NCBI GenBank assembly: GCA_020465985.1 | Contig: JAANYP010002972.1 | Span: forward strand, 62,001 to 126,000 | Origin: Centrapalus pauciflorus | Taxonomy: Eukaryota; Streptophyta; Magnoliopsida; Asterales; Asteraceae | DNA length: 64,000 bases | Direction of reading: 5' to 3' | In this document: one piece after another, positions 24,472-35,168 of the stretch | Numbering within the stretch: position 1 is the stretch's first letter | How the letters are laid out: the number at the start of each line of letters is the position of its first letter | The notes under the pieces: model-generated | What the model was told of the DNA's origin: nothing | Seen by the model: the letters and a program-made list of their open reading frames with translations, nothing else | Databases searched by the model: none | Program-made: the position numbers and the translations under genes

Positions 24472-25118
24472 TGTTGGTACATCCTGTGTGACGATAGCAG
24501 TCTAAGTGATCCTACATTGTGATTTTAGCAAGTGTTTGTTATATATGTTTATATATGGTTGATATTTATTAGTGTTTGTATGTTTGAACTTGATGTAACG
24601 TATTACAAGAAGTTCAAACATAAAGTACAAAGATAAAATCATTCATAAAGTAAAAACATAAGTTTCAATGCTAAGTTGAGTATGTGAATTAGTTAGATTC
24701 GAATTATTTAAGGCTTGGCATTCGAATCTGTGATAGATTCGAATGTAGCCCTAGATTCGAAAGAGGGCAGATTCGAGAGTGTCATTGTGGACAAACTCGA
24801 ATGGGCCTTAGGCCAGATTCGAGTTTGGCCCATAACAGACTCGAATCAGGGTCTATAATTAGGGATAGACTCGAGATATTATCAGACTTTTTGCAGAATT
24901 CGTGAGGGATTAAGCATTAAGCGATCTCGAGTTTATCATCAGTGTTAGTGCCGTTTCGGAGAGAATCAGTTCGTAGGATCGTTCGTGTGTCGTTCGTTCA
25001 GCCTCTGATAGTCTACGTCTTTCGTGTGTGAGAGTTGTTTCCGTCTACCCGTTAACGAGGATTCCGCACTCGTTGACGGTTCCGCGTCTAGATAGATCTC
25101 GTAGTGGTAGACCTTACA
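24472..25118 (+). repeat. Element D 3' LTR
   Basis: Same length and ends as the 5' copy. AGAGC follows directly and matches the five bases before the 5' LTR. Confidence 0.93.
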
Positions 25119-25229
25119 AGAGCTCAATCAGTTTGAGAGAAACAAAGTATGGAAGCTGGTCCCTGCTCCTAAAGGTAAAACAATAATTGGCACTAAATGG
25201 GTTTTCACGAACAAAATGGATTAGCAATG
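25119..25229 (+). pseudogene. Copia-C RT start fragment between elements D and B
   Basis: Reads NQFERNKVWKLVPAPKGK and then the RT entry GTKWVFTNKMD, followed by TAG (25222-25224). The frame continues after Copia-B at 33812 with RKKARLVAEGY. The TAG replaces a codon that is usually Glu in copia RT, a G-to-T change if so. Confidence 0.85.
25225..25229. repeat. Target-site duplication of Copia-B
   Basis: CAATG at 25225-25229 repeats at 33807-33811. Confidence 0.95.
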
Positions 25230-25891
25230 TGTTAGGAAATATTCTAAGTAGTTCAAGCTGTTAAGTTAGATTTCTCAAACTGTTAGTAGATTTTCTGTGT
25301 AAGTACAAAGTTCATGCTGTTAGTTGAAGAAGTTCGAGCTGCTTATATAAAAGTTCAAGCTGCCAGAGTAAATTCATTCAAGCTGCTCTATTCAAGCTGC
25401 TCAGTGATTCAAGCTGCTCAACAGTTTCATAAACAGAAAGTGCTGATATTCAGGAAGAGATATTTACACGAAGATTCCAGCATATCTACTATCAGAGAAG
25501 TCAGAGTCCTTCAAGGAAACAAATCAGAAAGCATTATAAATACATAGAATAGGTTTTTCTAATTGTATCAAGTTTCTGCACGTTCAAGTGTGTAATTGCT
25601 TTTTGTTTAAGTTTTCATAAGCCTCTAAGGTTGTAAAACCCTAAGAACAATTTGTGTTCTTCGTCTAATCAAACAGATTAGAGGTGATTGTAATCATTGA
25701 GCTCAGCAATACAAGCAATTTGTTTATTCAATTATATTTATTTGTTAGTGATTTTGAAAGTTTTTCTTAAAACAATTAAGTGTTATTCCGCAAACTTCTT
25801 AATTGGACTTTGATTCAATACAAGATTATTGGTTTATACTATGATCAATTCAAACCAGTTAATCTTAGATGGTAACATTCTGATCCTGACA
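25230..25891 (+). repeat. Copia-B 5' LTR
   Basis: Starts TGTTAGGAAATA and ends CCTGACA. U3 holds seven variants of TTCAAGCTGCT between 25249 and 25420. A TATA box, TATAAATA, is at 25535-25542, which predicts a transcript start near 25570. The duplicate in the 3' LTR is at 33450-33457. Confidence 0.95.
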
Positions 25892-25893
25892 AG

Positions 25894-25907
25894 TGGTATC
25901 AGAGCCA
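25894..25907 (+). promoter_or_regulatory. Copia-B primer-binding site
   Basis: TGGTATCAGAGCCA, two bases after the 5' LTR, complementary to initiator Met-tRNA. Confidence 0.95.
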
Positions 25908-25966
25908 CAGGTCGTTCTTTGTTTTCAAAGTCAAAAGCTTTCTTTTAACATTTTTAATTTTCTGCA

Positions 25967-27724
25967 ATGGAATTTGATAATAGCAGTAGTGGATCTGGGC
26001 AAGGACTCAAAGTGCCTATGCTCAAGCCCACTGAGTTTGAGATGTGGAAACTCAGGATTCAACAGCATATTCAATTCATTGATTATGCCATATGGGAAGC
26101 TGTTGAATTTCCTCCTGCAGTTGATCCTGAACTTGATGTTGAGGGCAAACCCATCAAAACTCCTCCAAAAACTGAACTTGAAAGAAAGGCTAGAATGAAT
26201 GAAGTGAAAGCTCTTACACTTCTACAAATAGCCAATCCTAATGCTTATCAACATCAGTTTAAAAACTTTTATACTGCTCATTCTCTTTGGATTGCTTTAG
26301 AGAAAAGATTTGCTGGGAATGCCAGTACCAAGAGAAATCAAAAGGATCTCTTGAAACAGCAGTATGAGAACTTTTCTGGTGGCAAGAATGAAAATTTTAC
26401 TTAAATCTTTGACAGGTTTAACAAACTGATAAGTGAATTGGAGAGTGCAAAAGTCAGCCTAGATCAACATGAAGTCAACAGAAAATTTCTTAGATCTCTT
26501 GGTGAAGAGTGGACAGTCTATGTTGCTCAATGGATAACAAAAGACACTCTTGATGAAATAGAGCTGGATGATCTGTACAACAGTCTGAGAGTGTTTGAAA
26601 CTGAGATTGACACTAAAAAGAAATCTTTTTCTTATAATCACAACACTGCTCTACTGTCATCTGAAAAATCTAATTGCATTGATTCCTTTTCAGGTGGTGA
26701 TGGTAACTCTACTAAAGCTCACTATGAAGCTTTTGTTGCCAATGATGGACTGTTTGCTCTAAATGCTGAAGATCTAGAACAGATTCATCCAGATAACCTA
26801 GAAGAGATGGATCTGAAATGGCAACATGCAATGCTAACCATGAGGGCCAAAAGGTTTCTGAAAAGAACTGGTAGATCCAACTTTCAAGCCAGAGCAGAAG
26901 GCAAGCCAGCTTTTGATAAGTCAAAAGTTGAGTATTTTAAATGTCACAAGCTTAGCCACTTTGCCAAAGAATGCAGATCTCAAGGTCAACAGCCACCAAG
27001 ACCTCAGCAGACTAATTAGGCTTCATCATCACAAGCACTTGTCTCTCAAGAAGACAATGTGTTTAACTGGAGTGATCAGACTGAGGAAGAGTTTCAAAAT
27101 CAAGCTCTAATGGCAGAAACATCAAATGTCACCTCAACTGAACTACCATCAGAGGTAAATTCTAAACTCTGCTCTCAAACATGCAAAAATATGGTTAAAA
27201 AGTACAGAGATCATAATGAGAGCATGTGTAAAACTCTAGCTAAGATGGAAGAAAGGAGATATGAATACATGCATGCCATAGAAGATCTTGAAAAACAGAT
27301 CAATGACTATAAGGATAATGAGATTCAAATGGGACATGATAGAACATATCATGAGTGGGAGAAAAAGGAGTTGGATAAGAAAATAGAATCCCTAAATAAA
27401 AAATTAGATGAGACTGAACAAAAGGTGTTAGAGGCTAATAAGAAACTAGAATATGTCAATATAGATCTAGGAAACTTCAAATTGGCAAATCAAAAGCTGG
27501 AACACCTAATGGAAGTCCAATTTAAAGATAGGCTAAAATCTCAGCTCAATCCCAAAGAAGGTATAGGATACAGAGCCACTCCACCTCCATACAACAACAA
27601 ATACATTCATCCAATGAGTGAAGTAGCTGATAGGCTTGTTAATGAATCATTAGATGAGTGTATGACCAGTGTAGATCCTATCCTTGAAAACAGTCCTGAA
27701 TCTAAAGAAGATGATTCAAAATAG
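25967..27724 (+). pseudogene. Copia-B gag with C-terminal coiled coil, two nonsense codons
   Basis: One frame from ATG 25967 to 27724, broken by TAA at 26402-26404 and TAG at 27017-27019. Both positions are Gln codons in Copia-A. Order: core domain (FEMWKLRIQQHIQ, ALTLLQIA, LWIALEKRF), the middle block MESAKVSLDQHEVN, a zinc knuckle at about 26926-26973 (YFKCHKLSHFAKEC, with the first ligand Cys changed to Tyr), then a Lys/Glu-rich region at about 27190-27520 that should form a coiled coil. The product would build the particle and bind RNA. The lost Cys may have weakened RNA packaging before the stops arose. Confidence 0.9.
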
Positions 27725-28573
27725 AGACTGTGAGTGCACAGAAGTTGAGAAAGAACACAAAACAATGAGTGCACCTATAGACATCCAAATCCCCAATAAG
27801 AAAGGAAAGGAGAAGATGAGTGTATGCAATGCTCCTCCACAGGTTTCTGTACCTTCTAACTATCACACTGCATTTTCATCAAAGAATAATAAAAAGGTAA
27901 AAATGTTCTAATCTGCACATGCCAAAAGCATGGTGTCCAAAAGTTTCCCAAACAACAGCAGGTAAGGGGAAATCAAATGAACAAGAACCAGATATTATCT
28001 AATAAAACTGGTTCTCCACTCCAAACAGTCAAAAAATGCTTCCATTGTGGCAGGAAAAATCACTTGGCCAGGGATTGTTTTTATATACCATCTGTTGCAA
28101 AACAGACTGTGATTCATAAAAAGACAAATTCTCAAAATTCAAAAAATTCAAAGGCCAAACTTCCTACTGCATCAGTTCCAAAGAAAACAATTGATCACAG
28201 GTTCTCAAAAGTAAATAAGAAACAGTCCACACACCAAAAACAAGTTTTAGCTAAACCAAAATTAAATTTTAAACAGATATGGTGTGTTAAAGGTAAAAAC
28301 TCAGGTGAACCTGTTGATACAAATGTTGAAACTGTCAAGTCTAAAGTTGAGACTGCTAGTGCAAATTCTCAAGCTGTTAGCACTACAGACTCAGTTCAGA
28401 CTGCTAGGCTCAAAATTGGGACTGGTAATGGATCATCTGAGACTGTTATTGAAAAGATTGGACAAAACACCTGGATACCTCATGTGATAACTAAGTACTC
28501 TCCACAAAATCCATCAGTGGATCTCACTAAGTATAAGAAATCAAAGACAGTGTTTAGTTATGTTAATGCATAA
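27725..28573 (+). pseudogene. Copia-B gag-pol junction with second zinc knuckle
   Basis: After a frame change near 27724 the sequence keeps the GKEKMSVCNAPP block (about 27800) shared with Copia-A. It then opens again at 27977 with a CCHC knuckle CFHCGRKNHLARDC (about 28039-28080). A Ser/Lys/Val-rich stretch follows, with repeats of the type ETVKSKVETA. In this lineage the second knuckle lies just upstream of protease. Shifts between frames here could be ancestral frameshift sites or decay; I cannot tell which. Confidence 0.75.
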
Positions 28574-31500
28574 GGACAACCCAAAACCAACTTGGTTTGG
28601 GTTTACTCCACTACTAACTAAGCTTTTATTTGTGCAGGGCAACCACAGGTCACCACATAAAACAAGATGGCATTTGGACAGTGGATGCTCTAGGCACATG
28701 ACTGGCAATTCTGAGTGCTTGTCAAATTTCAAAGGCTTTGAAGGAGGGTTTGTTGCATTTGGAGGAAACTCCAAAGGAGGTAAGGTTACAGGTAAAGGTA
28801 CTGTTAATGCAGGCAACATGATTTTCAATGATGTTTTGTATGTTGAACAGCTTAAGTATAACTTATTGAGTGTGTCTCAAATCTGTGACAAACAAAATAT
28901 TATTATGTTTACAGATTCTGAGTGCGTTGTCCTTTCAAAAGATTTTACAATTCCTGAAAATTTTGTTTTACTAAGAACACCAAGAAAGGACAATGTATAC
29001 TGTTTAGACATAGAACTTTTATCCAAATCAAGTACTTTAAGCTGTTTGATATCCAAAGCATCATCCAATGAGTATGCTCTTTGGCACAGAAGGATGCGTC
29101 ACATGAACTTCAAATCCATGAATGTTTTAGTCAAAAAGAACTTGGTAAGAGGTTTACCACAACAGGAGTTCATATGTGATGATCATTGTGTAGCATGTCT
29201 TAAAGGCAAGCAACACAAAACTTCTCATAAGGCCAAAGAAGTAAATTCAATCTCATCTGCTCTTCATCTGATTCATATGGATCTATTTGGTCCAACATCT
29301 ATTTTGAGTTTGAATAAAAGGGCTTACTGTTTAGTCATTGTTGATGATTTCACCAGATTTACTTGGGTTTACTTTCTTAGGTCTAAAGATGAAACTGCTG
29401 AGCTGGTTAAGTCATTTATTCTTAAGATAGAAAACCAATCCAACTCAAAAGTTAAGGTGATAAGATCAGACAATGGAACTGAGTTTAAAAACCATATCCT
29501 AAACAGTTTTTGTGAGTCCAAAGGTATTGCTAGGCAATATAGTGCACCAAGAACACCACAGCAAAATGGTGTAGCTGAAAGAAAGAACAGAACATTAATT
29601 GAGGCTGCTAGAACCATGCTAGCTGATTCAAAACTGCCAATGACCTTTTGGGCAGAAGCAGTTAATACAGCCTGTTATGTTCTAAATAGGGTTCAGGTTG
29701 TTCAATCACAAGGGAAAACTCCTTATGAGTTATTCCATAATAGACTACCCTTAATAGCCTTTTTCAAGTCTTTTGGTTGTCCATGTACCATTCTTCACAC
29801 TAAGACTCACTTAGAGAAGTTTGAAAGTAAGGCTGAAGAAGGTTTCTTCGTAGGATACTCAAATCAAAGCAAAGCCTATAGAGTATATAACAGTGTGTCT
29901 AAAACCATTGAAGAAAGTGCCAATGTTGAATTTAATGAAAATACAGCAAATGTCAAAGGCACTAGTCCTGATTGGTTGTTTGATTTAGATTCACTAACAA
30001 ATTCTCTGAGCTTTGTTGAATGTACTGCAGAATCTGATGAAAACAGGATTGAAGCTGTCAACACAAATTCTCATGCTGGTAGCACAAATGATCAAGCTGT
30101 TGGCACAAAGTTTCAAACTGCTGCAGATTCAAATAAATTGGATGAGTATACAGTTATACCACTTCTGTCTTGTGACCCTCTAGGGATTCTGAATGGTCAA
30201 CATGATTCAAATCCAGACAATGAAGTGCAAATCCCAAGTCCTAAGAGAACAGCTCCAACACAAAGGGAAACAGTCCCAGATCCTAGTCAAGCTGTTCTAG
30301 AAGCTGAACCATCAACTGGTCCTGATGGAGATGATACAAATCTTGGAACCTCTTTCCAGACAGATAGAGAGCCTACACTTAGGGTTCACAAGTATCATCC
30401 TCTCAATCAAATAATGGGTGATCCACGCACACCTGTGCAAACAAGGACAATGGTTCACAAGGAGACTACTGCTGCTGAACCAGCAATTCCTGAATTTAGT
30501 CTAGCTGCTTTTGAACATGCCTGTTTCATGTCACAGCTAGAACCTAAAAAGGCATCAGAAGCTTTGAAAGATTCATCTTGGATTGAGGCAATGCAGGAAG
30601 AACTTCTACAATTCAAGATTCAGAATATATGGACACTAGTTGATCTTCCTAAAGGAAAGAGAGCCATTGGTACAAGATGGGTGTTTAGAAACAAGAAGGA
30701 TGAGAGAGGGATAGTCATCAAGAACAAAGCAAGACTAGTAGCACAAGGGTACACTCAAGAGGAGGGAATAGACTATGATGATGTCTTTGCTCCAGTGGCA
30801 AGAATTGAAGCCATCAGACTGTTCTTAGCTTATGCAAGCTTCAAAGGGTTCAAAGTGTATCAAATGGATGTGAAGTCTGCTTTTCTATATGGCACAATTG
30901 AAGAAGAGGTCTATGTGTGTCAACCTCCTGGATTTGAGGACTACAAGTATCCAGACAGAGTCTACAAACTAGACAAGGCCCTCTATGGACTCCACCAAGC
31001 CCCTAGAGCATGGTATGACACTTTGTCATCATACCTTCTACAGAATGATTCAAGAGAGGTACTCTGGACAAAACATTATTCACAAAGTCCATAAAATCTG
31101 AGATTCTGCTTGTACAGATATACGTTGATGATATTATCTTCGGGTCAACCAACGACAGTCTGTGCAAAGAGTTTGAGGCTTTGATGCACAAAAAGTTTCA
31201 AATGAGTTCAATGGGAGAACTCACCTTCTTTCTAGGATTGCAGGTCAAGCAGAAGCCCACAGGACTCTTCATAAGTCAATCAAAGTATGTTAAAGACATA
31301 CTGGAAAAGTTTGGGTACAAAGATACCAAACTTGCAAGTACTCCAATGGATCCTCACAAGTAGCTTCATACAGACAAAGATGGAATAGATGTGGACATTC
31401 ATCTATACAGATCCCTTACAGGATCTCTTATGTATCTAACATCTTCTAGACCTGATATTATGTTTGCAGTTTGTGTTTGTGCCAGGTATCAATGTTCTCC

Positions 31501-31828
31501 AAAGGACTCTCATCTGGTTGCTGTTAAGAGAATCTTTAGATATCTCAAAGGCCAACCACATTTGGGCCTCTGGTATCCTAAAGACTCTCCTCTTGAATTA
31601 ACAGCCTATTCTGACAGTGATTATAAAGGATGCAACATTGACAGAAAATCCACAACTAGTGGATGTCAATATCTGGGAGCAAGATTAGTCTCTTGGCAGT
31701 GCAAAAATCAAACAACTGTCTCCACTTCATCTACTGAAGCAGAATATGTAGCAGCTGCAAGTTGCTGCTCCCAAGTGATGTGGATTCAGAATCAACTGAG
31801 AGACTATGCCAACAGTCCAAGATTCTAG
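28560..31828 (+). pseudogene. Copia-B pol: protease, integrase, RT and truncated RNase H
   Basis: The first 844 codons (28560-31094) are open. Protease has the active-site DSG at residues 40-42. The integrase zinc region ends CVACLKGKQHKTSHK, and its DDE core shows DLFGP, RSDNGTEF and NGVAERKNR. RT begins RWVFRNKKDERG and includes QMDVKSAFLYG and PRAWYD. A frameshift near 31045-31090 throws the frame off. YVDDIIFGSTN follows at 31121, then a TAG at 31361-31363 where Copia-A has CAG. RNase H (about 31391-31828) keeps SDSDYKGC and STSSTEAEYVAA but stops soon after QNQLRDYANS. The C-terminal DN..AI and H-RTKHIE parts are missing and a 3' frame takes their place. Confidence 0.92.
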
Positions 31829-32480
31829 GCTAGCAGTCCCAACAGCTGCTCAAGCTGTTAGCCTAGAAACTCAAGCTGCTTCTACAAGAACAACTGGAGT
31901 TGTTATCAGAGAAGGAATTCAGGCTCCCATCAGTACAGTTCAAGGTACATCTGCTGCAACCAAGGATAAGGGCAAAGGCATTCTCATTGAGTCTCCAAAG
32001 CACAAATTTTCATCTAGAGAAGCCCAGATTGCCTATGATGCTGAAATTGCCAGAAAATTAGCAGAAGAACAATATCAGGCTTTAGAGCAGCAAACCCATG
32101 CCCCAATGCAAGATGATGAAACCTTAGGTGATTACCTAAGAGGGTTTGTGGTCAAAAAGAATGAGAAAAAGAGGAAAATGCCAACAGGGCATTCAAAGGC
32201 TGAGCATAGAAAGTTCTTGATCAATCTTGCCTTTTCAGCTGGTATTCCAAAGAAGATGGCTCAGTCCATGAGTACAGAGAGGCTGCAAGACATCCATGAC
32301 AAAGAGATGAAAAAACGTAAGGTAGTCAAAGTCTCCCAAGAAGTCCAAAGTCAACAAGAACCAGTTCAAGCTGGTATAAGTAATGCTCAAGCTGGTGTGA
32401 ATGACTCTGCTCCTTCTGTTCAAGCTGCTGCTTCTAATCCTCAATCAGATACAATTTCACAGGCAAAGTGGACCAGGTAA
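31806..32480 (+). CDS. Copia-B 3' frame, part 1 (unknown role)
   Basis: A 224-residue open stretch starts inside the end of RNase H in another frame. It has an Ala/Gln/Thr-rich N-terminus, a Lys/Glu-rich middle likely to be helical (about residues 65-100), and a basic block EKKRKMPTGHSKAEHRKFL. There is no enzyme motif, signal peptide or membrane segment. Copia elements of this plant group often carry an extra frame after pol. Its function is unknown and 'envelope-like' would be unsupported. It is part of a broken element, so probably not translated as shown. Confidence 0.55.
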   Translation: MPTVQDSRLAVPTAAQAVSLETQAASTRTTGVVIREGIQAPISTVQGTSAATKDKGKGILIESPKHKFSSREAQIAYDAEIARKLAEEQYQALEQQTHAPMQDDETLGDYLRGFVVKKNEKKRKMPTGHSKAEHRKFLINLAFSAGIPKKMAQSMSTERLQDIHDKEMKKRKVVKVSQEVQSQQEPVQAGISNAQAGVNDSAPSVQAAASNPQSDTISQAKWTR

Positions 32481-32587
32481 AGAGGGTGCTGTTTGAGCAT
32501 CAACTTCAGAAAGTGATGGAAATTGAAAAATCTTTAGACCAGCATGACTTCACAAAGCCTCTTATTACTTACTAGTATGCTAAGCCA

Positions 32588-33040
32588 ATGGACAACATTG
32601 ACTTAAGATATCATTTTGTAGTAAGAAGAGAATCTGGTCCTGGGGAAGAGTATAAGAGCTTAATGCATATAGTCCAACGGATGACCAGAGATGAGCTTAC
32701 AAGAATGCATCATGTTGGGTCTGTAACCCAAGTCAGATCCTCTCTTCCACAAGTTAAGCAAGCTATCAAAGATCTGAAAAGCATTTTGGATCCTGAGTCA
32801 ATAAGGAAAGATATAGAAGATGCCAAGGAGATGAAGATTGCACAAGTTGATCTGTTTGTCAAATCAAAGACTTACAGACTCAAATTTGCAAATGGATCCG
32901 GTATGTACTTCAATTTTGAATCTTATGATCTTCCAAAGGCTTTGTTACTTCAGATGAGGTCAGTAAGAATATATTGTGATAGAGAAGATCTGAAGAAAGA
33001 ATTTTTGAAGGCTGTCAATCAGAAACTTGCAAAGTTGTAA
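32588..33040 (+). CDS. Copia-B 3' frame, part 2 (unknown role)
   Basis: A 150-residue open stretch follows part 1 after stops near 32480 and 32572. It reads as a compact charged domain: RRESGPGEEYKSLMHIVQR near the start, a helical centre (QVKQAIKDLKSILDPES), and a C-terminal part with KSKTYRLKFANGSGMYF. It ends 104 bp before the 3' LTR, so it is the last coding segment of the element. It is probably the C-terminal domain of the same protein as part 1. I do not recognise a family outside plant retroelements. Confidence 0.55.
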   Translation: MDNIDLRYHFVVRRESGPGEEYKSLMHIVQRMTRDELTRMHHVGSVTQVRSSLPQVKQAIKDLKSILDPESIRKDIEDAKEMKIAQVDLFVKSKTYRLKFANGSGMYFNFESYDLPKALLLQMRSVRIYCDREDLKKEFLKAVNQKLAKL

Positions 33041-33131
33041 GTTTTTGGAAGCCTTGGTTTGTAAATAACAGTTTTACTTGGTTTTATTTCCTTATTTGTA
33101 TAGAACTTAAAGTCTTATGTAAAGAATTTAA

Positions 33132-33143
33132 GTTAGGGGGAGA
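33132..33143 (+). promoter_or_regulatory. Copia-B polypurine tract
   Basis: GTTAGGGGGAGA directly before the 3' LTR, the usual plus-strand primer in this lineage. Confidence 0.9.
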
Positions 33144-33144
33144 T

Positions 33145-33806
33145 TGTCGGGAAATATTCTAAGTAGTTCAAGCTGTTAAGTTAGATTTCTCAAACTGTTA
33201 GTGGATTTTCTGTGTAAGTACAAAGTTCATGCTGTTAGTTGAAGAAGTTCGAGCTGCTAGTATAAAAGTTCAAGCTGCCAGAGTAAATTCATTCAAGCTG
33301 CTCTATTCAAGCTGCTCAGTGATTCAAGCTGCTCAACAGTTTCATAAACAGAAAGTGCTGATATTCAGTAAGAGATATTTACACGAATATTCCAGCATAT
33401 CTACTATCAGAGAAGTCAGAGTCCTTCAAGGAAACAAATCAGAAAGCATTATAAATACATAGAATAGGTTTTTCTATTGTATCAAGTTTCTGCACGTTCA
33501 AGTTTGTAATTGCTTTTTGTTTAAGTTTTCATAAGCCTCTAAGGTTGTAAAACCCTAAGAACAATTTGTGTTCTTTGTCTAATCAAACAGATTAGAGGTG
33601 ATTGTAATCATTGAGTTCAGCAATACAAGCAATTTGTTTATTCAATTATATTTATTTGTTAGTGATTTTTGAAAGTTTTTCTTAAAACAATTTAGTGTTA
33701 TTCCGCAAACTTCTTAATTGGACTTTGATTCAATACAAGATTATTGGTTTATACTCTGATCAATTCAAACCAGTTAATCTTAGGTAGTAACATTCTGATC
33801 CTGACA
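33145..33806 (+). repeat. Copia-B 3' LTR
   Basis: 662 bp, starts TGTCGGGAAATA (two changes from the 5' copy in the first five bases) and ends CCTGACA, followed by CAATG. Confidence 0.95.
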
Positions 33807-35168
33807 CAATGTCATGTTATTAGAAAGAAGGCAAGACTAGTTGCTGAAGGGTACAGACAAGAAGAAGGCATTGGTTATGATGAAACATTTGCTCTAGTGG
33901 CAAGGTTAGAAGCAATTCGTTTGTTTCTAGCCTATGCTGCCCACAAGAGCATGAAGGAATTTCAAATGGATGTGAAGAGTGCATTTTTGAATGGCAAGCT
34001 GCAAGAAGAAGTATATGTCAAGCAGCCTCCAGGTTTTGAAAATGAACATCATCCAGGTTTTGTCTATAAGTTGGACAAAGCACTCTATGGTCTAAAACAA
34101 GCCCCTAGAGCCTGGTATGACACTCTAACTGATTTTCTTATGAGCAATGGTTATTCTAGAGGTAAAGTGGATACCACATTGTTCATAAAGAATGTGAAGT
34201 CTGATATTATGCTTGTTCAAATCTATGTGGATGACATAATATTTGGTTCTACTAATGAGCAGCTATGCAAGAATTTTTCACTACTCATGAAATCAAAATA
34301 TGAAATGAGTATGATGGGTGAACTTACTTTCTTTCTAGGATTACAGGTTAAACAAACCTCTAATGGAATTGTTATTAATCAAAGAAAGTACACTTTAGAT
34401 CTTTTGAAAAAGTTTAAATTTGATCAAAGTTCTCCTATCAAAACCCCAATGGAAACCAATGTAAATTTGGATGTTGATGCCAGTGGCAAAGCTATTTCTG
34501 TAACAGCTTACAGAGGCATGATTGGGAGCTTGTTGTACTTAACTGCTAGTAGACTTGATATTATGTCTGCTACCTGTTTATGTGCTAGGTTTCAAGCTGA
34601 TCCTAAGGAATCACATCTAGCTGCTGTAAAAAGAATCTTTAGATACCCTAAGGGTACACCAGGTTTAGGTCTTTGGTATCCCAAAGACTCAAGTCTTGAA
34701 CTAACAGGTTATTCAGATTCTGATTTTTGCAAGTTGTAGGTTAGACAGGAAAAGTACAACAGGTGGATGTCAACTTATTGGTGTAAACTTGATCAGTTGG
34801 TGTAGTAGGAAGCAGAACTCAGTTTCTACTTCTACTGTTGAAGCTGAGTATATTGCTGATGGAAACTGCTGTGGGCAGATTCTATGGATGCAGCATCAGC
34901 TTGAAGATTATGGGCTTGTATATAGGAAGACTCATATTCTGTGTGATAATACAAGTGTCATAGCTATCTCCAACAATCCAGTTTTTCATTCCAGAACAAA
35001 GCAAATAGAAGACACCACTTTATCAGAGATCACATCCAGAAAGGTAATGTGGAGGTAAGTTTTATTTCCACAGATGAACAGCTTGCAGACATTTCACCAA
35101 GCCTCTTGATGAAAACAGGTTTAATTACCTTGAAATCAAGTTGGGCATGTTAAATAAAAGTGACTAAG
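33807..35168 (+). pseudogene. Copia-C reverse transcriptase and RNase H
   Basis: Continues the RT begun at 25119: KKARLVAEGYRQEEG, QMDVKSAFLNG, PRAWYD, then the catalytic IYVDDIIFGSTN (Tyr codon at 34224). RNase H follows: YSDSDF at about 34708-34725, then a small indel shifts the frame. STSTVEAEYIA and the C-terminal CDNTSVIAISNNPV and HSRTKQIE motifs are at 34789-35010. A second frameshift at about 35040 precedes a block like STDEQLADI. Full RT and RNase H domains were present, unlike Copia-B. Two frameshifts and the insertions make it inactive. Confidence 0.9.

Larger units (their letters stand above)
23069..25118 (+). mobile_element. Element D: compact 2.05-kb LTR element carrying one non-gag/pol frame
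   Basis: Two 647-bp direct LTRs (23069-23715, 24472-25118) enclose a 756-bp internal region with PBS, one reading frame and PPT. TSD AGAGC is at 23064-23068 and 25119-25123. Removing the element restores the Copia-C RT frame. The LTRs differ at about six sites by eye (about 1%), so the insertion is recent. No gag, protease, RT or integrase is present, so it must use enzymes of another element. It is short overall, but its LTRs are too long for a classical TRIM. Confidence 0.93.
25230..33806 (+). mobile_element. Copia-B: full-length Ty1/copia element (8.58 kb), nested in Copia-C
   Basis: Two 662-bp LTRs (25230-25891, 33145-33806), PBS at 25894, PPT at 33132-33143 and TSD CAATG. The order gag, coiled coil, zinc knuckle, protease, integrase, RT, RNase H is that of Ty1/copia. 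A further 3' frame follows a shortened RNase H. The LTRs differ at a small number of sites, so it is fairly young. Nonsense codons in gag and RT/RNase H and a frameshift in RT make this copy inactive. Confidence 0.95.
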
